A stretch of DNA of 64,000 nt from contig NZ_KB898678.1 of assembly GCF_000377765.1 (NCBI RefSeq), positions 1-64,000 on the forward strand, given 5' to 3'. Both the position numbers and the translations under genes were made by a program. The notes beneath the pieces were generated by a model that was not told the origin of the DNA, ran no database searches, and saw nothing but the letters and a program-made list of their open reading frames with translations. This DNA is from Gracilibacillus lacisalsi DSM 19029. Its GTDB lineage: Bacteria > Bacillota > Bacilli > Bacillales > Amphibacillaceae. Every line of letters starts with the position of its first letter. Position 1 is the first letter of the stretch. Positions 8,827 to 18,714 of this stretch are shown here, piece by piece.

Positions 8827-10137
8827 TTATTGAGCACCACTAGCATCAATATTGGTTTTTATTTGTTCTACCGCTTCTGGAAGTACTGAAGAAGGATCTT
8901 CCCCTTCAGCTAAGAACTGTAATGCATTATTCATTGGTTCCCAAACTTGAGACATTTGCGGAGTACTAGGCATCGGTACTCCATTTTCAATTTGCTGACT
9001 GAATGAACTGAAAATTGGATCCTCGATAGATTCAAGTGCACTTGTATTAGTCGGCAGTTCTCCAGCAACGTCAAAGTAATGCTTTTGATTTTCTTCATTT
9101 GTCATAAATAATGCAAGATCTGTAGCCCATTCTGTATTGTCAGAATAGTATGATACCATCCAGGCTTTAACCCCAACTAATGATTGAGCTCCTTGCCCAT
9201 CCATTTCAGGGAATGGGGCAAATCCAAGACTATCACCTAAAGCTTCTGTATAACTAGGTATACTCCATGGTCCGTTAATTACAGCACCAACTTTTCCTTC
9301 TGTAAATAATCCGTCTATAACATCAGTTGTGGTGGAAGGAGGAATCTTTCCATCTCCGAAGAATGATTGATAGAGTTCGCCCCCTTCGATAGCACCTTCA
9401 TTTGCAAGTCCGATATCACTTGTATCATATTCACCGATATCTCCACCAAAAATGTATCCACCAAAACTCTTAAAGAATGGATAAGAGAAATATAAGTCAT
9501 TTGGTTTCATTAAAAATCCAAATTTATCCTGGGAAGCGTCTGTGTTTTCCTCTAATGCAGTAAGTAAGTCATCAATTGTTTCTGGCTCATCCATTATATC
9601 TTTGTTATAAAAAATGCCGTATGTTTCAATTACAGCAGGAACGCCATACATATCGTTGGAACCTTCAAATTCGTACTGAACGGATGCTAGAGAAGCATCA
9701 CTGTAGTCAGCTAACTGTTCATCAGAAATATCAAGTGGTTGTGCTAAACCTTGTGCAACAATATCGCCAGTTCGATCGTGTGGCTGAAAGAATAAATCCG
9801 GTCCACGTCCTTCTGGTCCTGCCAATGATAATTCATCTAATTGATCTAGCATTGATTTAGGAACTACATTAACTGTAATGTCATTTTGTTCTTCGTAATC
9901 TGCTGCTATTTTCTCGATAGCTTCTAATTGTTCTTCTTCATCATTGGCCCAAACTGTTAATTCTTCCGGTTTGTCTGCTGCAGCAGAATCATTTGATTCT
10001 TCAGCAGTATCTTCTGAGGTACTTTCTTCATTGTTATCAGTATTTGTGTCTTCCTCTCTGTCTGGAGCACATGCTGTGATGATAACGATTGCAAATAACA
10101 GTGTAATTAAAGCTAAAAATAATTTTATGTTTCTCAT
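8827..10137 (-). CDS. mdxE: Maltodextrin-binding lipoprotein MdxE
   Basis: An extracellular solute-binding lipoprotein, 436 residues. The signal peptide ends in the lipobox VIITAC, with the lipidated cysteine at position 23, followed by an acidic Asp/Glu/Ser/Asn-rich linker (about 24-58) typical of Bacillaceae surface proteins. The mature domain has the MalE-like pattern (PDLFFQPHDRTGDIVAQG, YGVPAVIETYGIFYNKD, GAVINGPWSIPSY). It is the first gene of the operon mdxE-mdxF-mdxG. Upstream lie a good promoter, a cre-like site and a LacI palindrome, so expression should respond to both maltodextrin and carbon status. Confidence 0.88.
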   Translation of the reverse strand: MRNIKLFLALITLLFAIVIITACAPDREEDTNTDNNEESTSEDTAEESNDSAAADKPEELTVWANDEEEQLEAIEKIAADYEEQNDITVNVVPKSMLDQLDELSLAGPEGRGPDLFFQPHDRTGDIVAQGLAQPLDISDEQLADYSDASLASVQYEFEGSNDMYGVPAVIETYGIFYNKDIMDEPETIDDLLTALEENTDASQDKFGFLMKPNDLYFSYPFFKSFGGYIFGGDIGEYDTSDIGLANEGAIEGGELYQSFFGDGKIPPSTTTDVIDGLFTEGKVGAVINGPWSIPSYTEALGDSLGFAPFPEMDGQGAQSLVGVKAWMVSYYSDNTEWATDLALFMTNEENQKHYFDVAGELPTNTSALESIEDPIFSSFSQQIENGVPMPSTPQMSQVWEPMNNALQFLAEGEDPSSVLPEAVEQIKTNIDASGAQ

Positions 10138-10162
10138 ATATTTCTCCCCTTTTTACTAATTT

Positions 10163-10178
10163 GCGCAATCGATTGCGC
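10163..10178. promoter_or_regulatory. LacI-type operator before mdxE
   Basis: GCGCAATCGATTGCGC is a perfect 16-bp palindrome. It lies just downstream of the predicted mdxE transcription start (-10 TATAAT read on the minus strand at 10192-10197) and carries the central CG of LacI-family operators. Confidence 0.75.
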
Positions 10179-10191
10179 TTAATTGGCTTTA

Positions 10192-10229
10192 ATTATACAT
10201 AGGATTTTTTATATAAGCAAGCGTTTTCT
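10192..10229 (-). promoter_or_regulatory. mdxE promoter with overlapping cre-like site
   Basis: On the minus strand TTGCTT (10215-10220) and TATAAT (10192-10197) are 17 bases apart. AGAAAACGCTTGCT (10216-10229, minus strand) matches 11 of 14 cre positions and covers the -35 box, the expected place for CcpA repression. Confidence 0.65.
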
Positions 10230-10290
10230 AGAAAAAACTTTCAAATATTTTTTTCTACATTATATGTATTTTTTGAAAAGGAAAAATATA

Positions 10291-10423
10291 TTGACAGATC
10301 ATCTCAGTTATTGTAATAATAAAGTTAACAACAGTGATAGACACCATTATACAAATGGAGGGCACTGCTTTTGTATTTTTTACAAACAACCCCGGCTAGT
10401 AAAAGTCGGGGTTGTTTGTTTTT
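10291..10423 (+). ncRNA. Candidate short transcript with own promoter and terminator
   Basis: Between mdxE and the GH13 gene, TTGACA (10291-10296) is followed after 17 bases by TAATAA (10314-10319). About 60 bases later comes a strong terminator: a 13-bp stem (10382-10394 with 10407-10419) and a T tract. This predicts an RNA of roughly 95 nucleotides. A 14-codon frame (ATG near 10355) exists inside it but lacks a ribosome site. It could also be a leader that attenuates the GH13 gene. Confidence 0.4.
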
Positions 10424-10470
10424 GAGGAAGGAGGTTAGATTGAAATTGTAAAATTAGTGGACTGATGAGG

Positions 10471-10487
10471 AAAACGATTGCGCTTTT
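10471..10487. promoter_or_regulatory. Second LacI-type operator, before GH13 gene
   Basis: AAAACGATTGCGCTTTT shares CGATTGCGCTT with the right half of the mdxE palindrome and is itself an imperfect palindrome. It lies about 140 bases upstream of the GH13 start, which suggests that the same repressor controls both divergent units. Confidence 0.55.
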
Positions 10488-10581
10488 GTAGGTTGTCTTT
10501 TTTTTCGTCATCAATCATCTAATATACTTTCAGTGTTGCTATCTATCAAAATTGTAGATGATGGGGCAATCGACAAAATAA

Positions 10582-12378
<1,797 letters not shown>

Positions 12379-12440
12379 ATGCTTTTTCGTTTTTATCCAG
12401 CTAGGTTCATACACTTAAGAAAAAACTGAGCAATTCTCCT

Positions 12441-12920
12441 CTAGTGGCTATTATGGAATAATATCAACTGCTTGACCACCACTCCGGCTGCCCACTTCCC
12501 TTTCCGTGGGGTTTGGTCTTCAGCTAACTTTTTCGAGCAAAATTGGATCGGAAAAGTGGATCTTCAGGTCAAACAATTTCCACAGGAGTGAAAGTGGGCG
12601 GCCTACGCTATTATCAGGCTCTACAACGCTAGCATGAAGTAACACAGCTGCTTTTATACTCACGGATAGCGGTCATATTGTAAAAAAGATCAACCTATTA
12701 CTTCTGACAAGAATTGTTGCACCTTCTCATAGCGGAGACTAATTACGGAGACTCCTGTGAGAATTGCACGAGCCGAAAATCCACTTTGCAAAGTGTTTTT
12801 CTTTGCAAAGTTAGTTGAGGCTGTGCCCACGGATAGCGAAGTAATTAGTCGGAGCGTTGTAAATATACATCAAACATGTCAAAATAACTACTTCACTTAA
12901 CGTAGTCATTGCACTGATTA
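12441..12920. repeat. Long composite repeat, left copy (inverted relative to 24030-24475)
   Basis: About 480 bases without a gene, made of two hairpin sub-elements: one at about 12485-12610 (CCACTTCCCTTTCCGTGG pairing loosely with CCACAGGAGTGAAAGTGG) and one at about 12725-12870 (TAATTACGGAGACTCCTG ... GCGAAGTAATTA). The linker includes CCTATTACTTCTGACAAG. The whole unit recurs as reverse complement at 24030-24475. The end at 12884-12905 (CATGTCAAAATAACTACTTC) also resembles 236-255. Confidence 0.85.
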
Positions 12921-12943
12921 TATCTTTTCTAAACTTACAAAGA

Positions 12944-12972
12944 AAAAAGCTTGCTTTCGATCGAAAGCAAGC
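12944..12972 (-). terminator. Terminator of the 26-residue peptide gene
   Basis: The perfect palindrome GCTTGCTTTCGATCGAAAGCAAGC is followed on the minus strand by a T run (AAAAAA on the plus strand at its left edge). It lies 8 bases beyond the stop codon of the small gene. Confidence 0.85.
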
Positions 12973-12979
12973 CTCTTCA

Positions 12980-13060
12980 TTATTGTTTCGCTTCATATCC
13001 TGCAGCGAAAATAGCGACAAAAAATGTAACGCAAACACCGATAATTAATGCGATTCCCAT
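12980..13060 (-). CDS. Small single-span membrane peptide (26 residues)
   Basis: Reading the minus strand, ATG 13060 opens a 26-codon frame starting MGIALIIGVCVTFFVAIFAA and ending GYEAKQ. Support comes from a textbook ribosome site (AAGGAGGAGACTC), a promoter with TTCACA and TATAAT 17 bases apart, and a perfect terminator just after the stop. The product is one hydrophobic helix with a short charged tail. Its -35/-10 spacer contains GTATAGACTTC (13126-13136), matching the operator-like words before the chitin and GlcNAc genes. It is downstream of and co-oriented with murQ but has its own promoter. I do not recognise the family; function unknown. Confidence 0.75.
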   Translation of the reverse strand: MGIALIIGVCVTFFVAIFAAGYEAKQ

Positions 13061-13125
13061 GAGTCTCCTCCTTTTTCACTGAAAAAATCGACCGCTTATG
13101 TACATTATTCTTTCTCTATTATAGC

Positions 13126-13136
13126 GAAGTCTATAC
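13126..13136 (-). promoter_or_regulatory. Operator-like GTATAGACTTC in the small-peptide promoter
   Basis: Read on the minus strand this is AGTATAGACTTC, the same core as the site before the LPMO gene (GGTATAGACTTCT). It lies between a TTCACA -35 and a TATAAT -10 box. Confidence 0.45.
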
Positions 13137-13188
13137 TTTTTGTGAAGAGCTGATATGAATTTACATTCGGCCCTTCACCGCTGTTTCT

Positions 13189-14088
13189 CTAACCCATTTC
13201 ATATAATTGGATTGCCTTCTTTACATGGTTATTTGCTTTCGTTAGATATTGAGCTGCTTCCTTTTTGTTACAGCCTGTTTTGGCAATCATTAGGGAAAGT
13301 TTTACATCATTGTTTGTCTCGTCCATTAATGTTTGAGCTTCCTTTTCCGAGATACTTGTCAATTGCATTAGCATCGACTCTGCGCGCTTCACTAATTTTT
13401 TATTAATAAGCTGCATATCGATCATCTCATTCTGATACACCTTACCAAGCTTGACCATGGTTGCGGTTGATATCATATTAATCGCTATTTTCTGGGCCGT
13501 TCCAGCTTTTAGTCTCGTTGAGCCGCGGATTACTTCGGGACCTACTATCAATTCGATCCCGACATCACTTAGTTTAGTTGACATTGTCTGCTGATTACAG
13601 CTTATCGAAATCGATGCGGCCTGTTTTTCTTTCGCGTAAGTTAGTGCAGCTACGGAATAGGGAGTAGAGCCACTCGCGCTAATAGCAATCAGTACATCGT
13701 TTTCGTTAAAATCGTATTGCTGTAGATCATAGACAATATCAGAAGCGTTGTCTTCATGCTGCTCAAGTGGTTCCCACATGGCATTCTTTCCGCCGGCAAC
13801 GAACGCAATCCAACGGTCAGGTTCTATCGAAAAGGTTGGACCAAGTTCGACAGCGTCTAATACTCCAATACGTCCGCTCGTTCCAGCACCTACAACAAAG
13901 ACACGAGCTCCATGTTCCCATTTGTCTACAATTAGTTCAACTGCTTCTGCAATAGCTGTTAACGATTTTTGAATTCCCTCTTGAATATGGCGTTCTTCTT
14001 CCAACATTAGTGAGACGATATCGATAGCTTCCATTTCATCGATAGCAAGCGATTTTTGGTTTATCGCTTCTGTAACTGTTTTAACCAT
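13189..14088 (-). CDS. murQ: N-acetylmuramic acid 6-phosphate etherase MurQ
   Basis: MurQ cleaves the lactyl ether of MurNAc-6-phosphate to GlcNAc-6-phosphate and D-lactate in the cytoplasm, linking cell-wall recovery to NagA. The 299 residues match the family. The SIS-domain signature VVGAGTSGRIGVLDAVELGPTF is intact, as are SASGSTPYSVAAL and GSTRLKAGTAQKIAINMIST, followed by a C-terminal UBA-like helical tail. Start ATG 14088 follows AAGGAGC. It is the last gene of the nagA-nagB-nagR-murQ operon, 16 bases after nagR. No MurNAc PTS (MurP) is in the window. Confidence 0.93.
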   Translation of the reverse strand: MVKTVTEAINQKSLAIDEMEAIDIVSLMLEEERHIQEGIQKSLTAIAEAVELIVDKWEHGARVFVVGAGTSGRIGVLDAVELGPTFSIEPDRWIAFVAGGKNAMWEPLEQHEDNASDIVYDLQQYDFNENDVLIAISASGSTPYSVAALTYAKEKQAASISISCNQQTMSTKLSDVGIELIVGPEVIRGSTRLKAGTAQKIAINMISTATMVKLGKVYQNEMIDMQLINKKLVKRAESMLMQLTSISEKEAQTLMDETNNDVKLSLMIAKTGCNKKEAAQYLTKANNHVKKAIQLYEMG

Positions 14089-14104
14089 TATACGACGCTC
14101 CTTA

Positions 14105-14827
14105 TTAACGTTCTAGATCAAGCATAAATTTGTATCGATCTGCACGGTAAGAGGATTTTACAACTTCAAATGTTGTGCCATTTTCTAGTTGTGTCGTTCT
14201 TTTCATAAAAAGGACTGGTGAATGTTCAGGTATTTCTAAGTATTCAATTTCTTCTTCATTAGCAATAGTAGCTTCAAATATTTGGCTTGCTTTTCCTATT
14301 TTTAACCCTAAGTCATGCTCAATATATTGATAAAGTGAATTTTGCACAATATCATCTGTCAAACCTTTAATTAAATTTGCTGAAATATAAGTACGCTCCA
14401 AAGCCATGGGAATGTTCTCAGCTAATCGTATCCGTTTAATCTCATAAATTGGTGCGTGTTCAGGTATATGAAGCTGCTCAGCTAAACTCTGATTGGCTGG
14501 AATGATTTCGAAATTAATTAATTTGTTACCCGGTTCCATACCGCGTGCTTTCATGTCTTCTGTAAAGCTTGTAAGTCCATTTAAGTTTTGTTCTAACTTT
14601 TGCTCGGTTATGAATGTTCCTTTCCCTTTTATCCGGTGTAAATAGCGTTCATTAACTAAATTAGTAATTGCTTGTCGCACTGTCATTCTACTGATGTTCA
14701 GCTGTTCAGCGTATTCACGCTCGGATGGTAATGCATCACCTGGCTTGTATTCACCATTTTCTATTTTAGATTTAATTTGCTCTTCTAATTGATGATAAAT
14801 AGGAATTGGCGATTGCTTATCTATCAT
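14105..14827 (-). CDS. nagR: GntR-family regulator NagR (YvoA type)
   Basis: A 240-residue HutC-type GntR regulator with a winged helix at about 8-75 (REYAEQLNISRMTVRQAITNLVNERYLHRIKGKGTFI) and a UTRA effector domain at about 90-235. In Bacillus the orthologue represses nag genes and is released by glucosamine-6-phosphate or GlcNAc-6-phosphate. It lies between nagB (112 bases upstream) and murQ, as in B. subtilis nagA-nagB-yvoA. The AGGTATAGACAACT words before nagA, the GlcNAc importer and the PTS are its most likely operators, a match I infer from resemblance to the known dre-type sites. Start ATG follows GAAAGGAG. Confidence 0.9.
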   Translation of the reverse strand: MIDKQSPIPIYHQLEEQIKSKIENGEYKPGDALPSEREYAEQLNISRMTVRQAITNLVNERYLHRIKGKGTFITEQKLEQNLNGLTSFTEDMKARGMEPGNKLINFEIIPANQSLAEQLHIPEHAPIYEIKRIRLAENIPMALERTYISANLIKGLTDDIVQNSLYQYIEHDLGLKIGKASQIFEATIANEEEIEYLEIPEHSPVLFMKRTTQLENGTTFEVVKSSYRADRYKFMLDLER

Positions 14828-14939
14828 TGCACTTTCTCCTTTCTGTTATAGATCTAATTACTAAAATATATAGTGGATTTAGTTAGCATTGTTTTTGGTG
14901 TTCTGCTTGCAATATCATTAAATTTCACATGGTAATTTA

Positions 14940-15671
14940 TTAAATATCCGTATTCATTATAGCATCTTCATCTGCAATGATGGTAACATTTTCATGATTG
15001 TTCAGGATAGACGCTGGGAACTGTTCGTCAATTCTACCATGCAAGAGTTTGTTTAGTGCTTGATTCTTTTCTTTTCCGGATACTAGCAGTAATATTTCTT
15101 TGCTTTCCATGATCGAGCCAATTCCCATTGTAATGGCTTGTTTTGGGACTTCCTCTACTGTACCAAAAAAGCGAGCATTAGCTTGTATCGTTGAACGGGT
15201 TAAGGACACGATATGAGTGTGCTGATCAAATGGTGTTCCCGGTTCATTAAAACCAATATGACCGTTTTTACCTAAACCTAAGAGTTGTAAATCAATCCCA
15301 TTGTATTGTTGGATCTTTTGCTCATATGTTTCGCATTCTGCTGCAAGATCTTCTGTTAATCCATTGGGAATGAAAGTTTGATCTCTAGGAATGTTCACCT
15401 TGCTGAATAAATGCTGATGCATATAGTAATGGTAACTATTAGGGTCATCTTTAGGAAGTCCGATATACTCATCTAAATTAAATGTGACAACGTGCTGATA
15501 GGAGGTTTGATTCTCCAGGTAATCTTCGGCTAAATAGGCATAGGTTTGAATAGGAGTGCCACCAGTAGCTAATCCCAATGTGATATGTGAACTTGATTTT
15601 ATTCTATCCAAAATAATATTTGCTGCAATTTTACTCATTTCTTGATGATTGGTTGTGCGAATTACTTTCAT
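14940..15671 (-). CDS. nagB: Glucosamine-6-phosphate deaminase NagB
   Basis: NagB converts glucosamine-6-phosphate to fructose-6-phosphate and ammonia in the cytoplasm, the entry of amino sugars to glycolysis. The 243 residues match Gram-positive NagB, which is shorter than E. coli NagB. Seen motifs are LGLATGGTPIQTY (phosphate loop), TFNLDEYIGL (catalytic Asp), LLGLGKNGHIGFNEPG (catalytic His/Glu region) and ITMGIGSIM. It starts at ATG 15671 behind AAAGGATG and follows nagA by only 6 bases, so the two are co-transcribed. Confidence 0.95.
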   Translation of the reverse strand: MKVIRTTNHQEMSKIAANIILDRIKSSSHITLGLATGGTPIQTYAYLAEDYLENQTSYQHVVTFNLDEYIGLPKDDPNSYHYYMHQHLFSKVNIPRDQTFIPNGLTEDLAAECETYEQKIQQYNGIDLQLLGLGKNGHIGFNEPGTPFDQHTHIVSLTRSTIQANARFFGTVEEVPKQAITMGIGSIMESKEILLLVSGKEKNQALNKLLHGRIDEQFPASILNNHENVTIIADEDAIMNTDI

Positions 15672-15677
15672 CTTTTG

Positions 15678-16859
15678 TTACATCCTTTCGTAAGCAATTT
15701 CTCCGCGGCAAAGTGTAAGAATGATATCATTGTTATCATCTAATAAAACGATATCGGCATCTTTTTTCTCAGCGATGGTACCTTTTCTGTTTATCATACC
15801 CAACTCTTTAGCGGCATTTGCGGAAGTCATGGCGATTGCTTCCTCGAAAGTACAACCACTAAATTGAATAATATTTTTCAGTGCATCACCCAATTTCAAA
15901 GTGCTACCTGCCAATGTGCCATCCTCTAGTCTTGCTTTTTGTTCTACGACATTGACCTTTTGACCACCTAAGTCATAATGACCATCGTGCAAGCACTTTG
16001 CTCTCATTGCATCTGTTATTAACAGTAGTCTGTCTTTTCCTTTTAGTTTAAAAGCTGTCTGAATTGCTTCAGGTGTGGAATGAACACCATCAGCAATCAT
16101 TTCTACCATAAGTTCATTCTGTAGCCAAGCAGCACCTACTACACCTGGTTCCCGGTGATGAAAACCACGCATCTGGTTATATAAATGTGTAATATGAGAC
16201 AAACCATGTTTGATTGCTGTCTTAATTTCGCCAGCGGTAGCATCGGTATGTCCTGCTGATGCAATGATGCCTTGACTTTTTAAATGTTGAACAAATTCCA
16301 TTCCACCATTTACTTCCGGTGCCAGTGTGACAAGCTTGATTTGTTGATGCGCTAATTGATGCCATTTTTGAAACAGTGAAATATCTGGTTCCTTAATATG
16401 TGCTTCAGACTGTGCACCTTTTCGCTTCATATTGATGAACGGTCCTTCTAAATGAATTCCGATAATTTCAGCTGCTCCCGGCTCTTGCTGATCCATGTAG
16501 GAAACAACATTTTTAATCGCATGTTCGATGTCATCGTTACTTTGGGTCATTGTGGTCGCTAAAAAAGAAGTCGTTCCTTCTTTAGGTAATGTATTTGCCA
16601 TTGTTCGCAAGGCTTGCTTCGTGCCATCCATCACATCAGCTCCGTTTGCGCCATGTATATGAACGTCGATTAATCCAGGAATCGCTTTTACATTTTTATC
16701 TGAAAAATCAAGGACTCGGTACTCCTCTTCTGCTGTTAATTGGTCTAATGTACCAATTTCTTCGATGATATGATCCTTGATTTTAATGAATCCGTTATGA
16801 AGTTTCTGGTTATCTGCATATATTTCCGTATTTTTAATTAAAATCTTTTGTCTATCCAA
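15678..16859 (-). CDS. nagA: N-acetylglucosamine-6-phosphate deacetylase NagA
   Basis: NagA removes the acetyl group of GlcNAc-6-phosphate, giving substrate for NagB. It is an amidohydrolase-fold metal enzyme of 393 residues. Visible are the HIHG motif at 67-70, the HLEGPF metal glutamate region, SAGHTDA, THLYNQMRGFHHREPG and LITDAM. The start is TTG 16859 behind AAAGGTG; no ATG alternative preserves the N-terminal strand. It is the first gene of the nagA-nagB-nagR-murQ operon and is preceded by an operator-like AGGTATAGACAACC read on its own strand. Substrate would come from the GlcNAc PTS, MurQ or an unseen GlcNAc kinase. Confidence 0.95.
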   Translation of the reverse strand: MDRQKILIKNTEIYADNQKLHNGFIKIKDHIIEEIGTLDQLTAEEEYRVLDFSDKNVKAIPGLIDVHIHGANGADVMDGTKQALRTMANTLPKEGTTSFLATTMTQSNDDIEHAIKNVVSYMDQQEPGAAEIIGIHLEGPFINMKRKGAQSEAHIKEPDISLFQKWHQLAHQQIKLVTLAPEVNGGMEFVQHLKSQGIIASAGHTDATAGEIKTAIKHGLSHITHLYNQMRGFHHREPGVVGAAWLQNELMVEMIADGVHSTPEAIQTAFKLKGKDRLLLITDAMRAKCLHDGHYDLGGQKVNVVEQKARLEDGTLAGSTLKLGDALKNIIQFSGCTFEEAIAMTSANAAKELGMINRKGTIAEKKDADIVLLDDNNDIILTLCRGEIAYERM

Positions 16860-16916
16860 TTATGATCACACCTTTAGAGAATGAGTTGTTAATCATAGAA
16901 TACCAGTTTAAAGTAT

Positions 16917-16933
16917 GGTTGTCTATACCTAAT
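16917..16933 (-). promoter_or_regulatory. NagR-type (dre-like) operator before nagA
   Basis: On the minus strand this reads ATTAGGTATAGACAACC, about 60 bases before the nagA start. It differs by one base from the 14-mer at 17272 and 52603. The rest of the 470-base divergent gap (16860-17329) shows only AT-rich promoter DNA. Confidence 0.7.
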
Positions 16934-17242
16934 GAAAATATATGGTATATTTTTTGTGAAAAGTGTGTGAACATTTGTTACAAAAAGGTTGCAAATGGTA
17001 TATACAAGGTGTGGTGCCATTTGTTTAGGTGCTAAACGTCCGACTTCAAGTAACACAAGGATCAGTTAGGGGTAACAGACGATATACGCTGATCATAGTC
17101 TCACTTTATCGAAAATAACTTGGAAATGGTAGTTTGTTAGAAAAATAGTTTAAAATATCCTATTATTATAGATTGGTTTATTAACATTTCTAACCGGATT
17201 ATTTAAATAGTGGTTGAATATGGAAGAATTGTAGAAAAAGTA

Positions 17243-17285
17243 TTGACATTTCCAAACCATCAAGCTATATTAGGTATAGACAACT
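17243..17285 (+). promoter_or_regulatory. Promoter and NagR-type operator of the GlcNAc/chitobiose operon
   Basis: TTGACA (17243-17248) and TATATT (17266-17271) are 17 bases apart. AGGTATAGACAACT follows immediately at 17272-17285, over the expected transcription start, a classic repressor position. Confidence 0.75.
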
Positions 17286-17329
17286 GTACATAAGTTGTTG
17301 ATAAACTTTATAGAAAAGGGGTAGTTAGG

Positions 17330-18637
17330 TTGAAGCAATTTAAATGGAGTCTGTTGTTAGTATTTTTGTTTGTTTTAATAAGTTTAGTAGCATGTTCTAA
17401 TAATGAAACCGATTCAACACCGGCAGATAATGATGATAACTCTGAAGGTGCCGAAGAGACAGATACAGAAGAAGCATCTGAAGAAGTTGATTTACGAGTG
17501 GTTACGACAATGGCAGGTACGGATCCAGCCGGTGAAGTATTTCAGGAAGTATTAGACGAATTTGTAAGCGAACATCCACATGTAACCATTGAAAATGATT
17601 CACAATCAGCCGATGCAGGTACAATCCGAACGAAAGTAAATACGGATTTTTCTTCTGATAATGAGCCTGATATGATGTTCTATTTTAATACAGTTGATGC
17701 AGAAGGACTTATCGAAGAAGGTAAGGTTGTAAACTTAGAAGAAGCGGAAGGTATTGACTTATCTGGATTTAATTCGATGTTAGAACAACAAAGACATAGC
17801 GACGGTAACATTTATGCTGCACCACAATCTGGTTTTTATGAAGGGTTATTCGTAAATAAGAAGTTATTTGAAGAAAACGGCATTGAACTACCTACTACTT
17901 GGGAGCAATATGAAGCAGCAATTGAAGCATTTGCTGAAACAGATATTGTTCCAATCGCAGCATCTACAGAGGACTCATATTATGTAGTAGAGCATTACGC
18001 ACTTGCTGCAGGCGGTATGGAAAATTATACAGCAGAATTGGCAGACCAAAACCCATCATGGGCGGAAGGTTTAGATAACATAAAAAAACATGCAGATATG
18101 GGAGCGTTTACACCTGATGCAGCAACAATTGATTTAGCAATGGCACAAGAATTATTTAAACAGGAACAAGCAGCAATGATTTTCGAAGGCTCTTGGTTCT
18201 GGGGGCAATTGGAAGAAGCAGGTATGGGCGAAGATGTTACCGTTTTACCTATGCCAGTTTATGCTGATGGAGGTGAAACTGGGGAGATTGTCGGTGGAGC
18301 ATCTCAAGGATGGTTTATCAGTACTAAATCCTATGAAGATGAAGCAAAGCGTGATGTTGTGGTAGATTTGTTTAACTATTTAACTTCCGAAGAAACGATT
18401 GTCCGGATTGCCGGAGCAACAGGGCAGCCACCGGCTAAAGGTGCATTGGACGATTTACCAGCTTATTTGGAAGCAGGTCATCAATTAGTCAGTGATGCTC
18501 CAGCAGTAGCATTACCGATCAACGACCGTATTTATCCGGAAGCGTTCACACATATGCGGACAAGCGTCCCTAATATTGTAAGTGGTAACACAACTGGTGA
18601 ACAAGTATTAGAGGAAGCAGCTGGAATGGAAGAGTAA
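17330..18637 (+). CDS. Sugar ABC transporter substrate-binding lipoprotein (GlcNAc/chitobiose predicted)
   Basis: A 435-residue solute-binding lipoprotein of the CUT1 class. The signal peptide ends at SLVAC with lipid-anchored Cys22, followed by a strongly acidic linker (about 23-52). The mature part carries the usual ligand-binding landmarks (DMMFYFNTVDAEGLIEEG, NIYAAPQSGFYEGLFVNKKLFEENG, AAMIFEGSWFW). Start TTG 17330 lies 8 bases after AAAAGGGG. It heads an operon with two permeases, a GH20 hexosaminidase, a lactonase and a GNAT protein, under an operator shared with nagA. Binding of GlcNAc, chitobiose or chito-oligosaccharides is therefore likely, but not shown by sequence alone. Confidence 0.85.
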   Translation: MKQFKWSLLLVFLFVLISLVACSNNETDSTPADNDDNSEGAEETDTEEASEEVDLRVVTTMAGTDPAGEVFQEVLDEFVSEHPHVTIENDSQSADAGTIRTKVNTDFSSDNEPDMMFYFNTVDAEGLIEEGKVVNLEEAEGIDLSGFNSMLEQQRHSDGNIYAAPQSGFYEGLFVNKKLFEENGIELPTTWEQYEAAIEAFAETDIVPIAASTEDSYYVVEHYALAAGGMENYTAELADQNPSWAEGLDNIKKHADMGAFTPDAATIDLAMAQELFKQEQAAMIFEGSWFWGQLEEAGMGEDVTVLPMPVYADGGETGEIVGGASQGWFISTKSYEDEAKRDVVVDLFNYLTSEETIVRIAGATGQPPAKGALDDLPAYLEAGHQLVSDAPAVALPINDRIYPEAFTHMRTSVPNIVSGNTTGEQVLEEAAGMEE

Positions 18638-18660
18638 TAGATAACTAGATAGTAAATAGG

Positions 18661-18687
18661 AGGTTGTCCCTGGATCAGGGTCAGCCT
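18661..18687 (+). other. Intercistronic stem-loop
   Basis: AGGTTGTCCCTG and CAGGGTCAGCCT form an 11-pair stem (one mismatch) around GAT, without a T tract. It lies between the binding-protein gene and its permease, where such hairpins often raise the level of the binding-protein mRNA relative to the permeases. Confidence 0.6.
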
Positions 18688-18714
18688 CATTGCTCATCTG
18701 GAAGGGAGGACGTC

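Noticed and set aside
10183-10425. 80-residue frame in the maltodextrin divergent region
   Set aside because: No ribosome site, biased composition, and it crosses a promoter and a terminator hairpin.
12811-13038. 75-residue reverse frame over the repeat and the small peptide
   Set aside because: It runs through repeat and terminator DNA in another frame; the 26-codon gene has the real signals.
13155-13406. Forward frame opposite the murQ 3' end
   Set aside because: Shadow of murQ, whose motifs and length are complete; no ribosome site.
18664-18714. Upstream extension of the MalF-type permease
   Set aside because: It translates the intercistronic hairpin; ATG 18715 follows GGGAGGA and matches permease N-termini.
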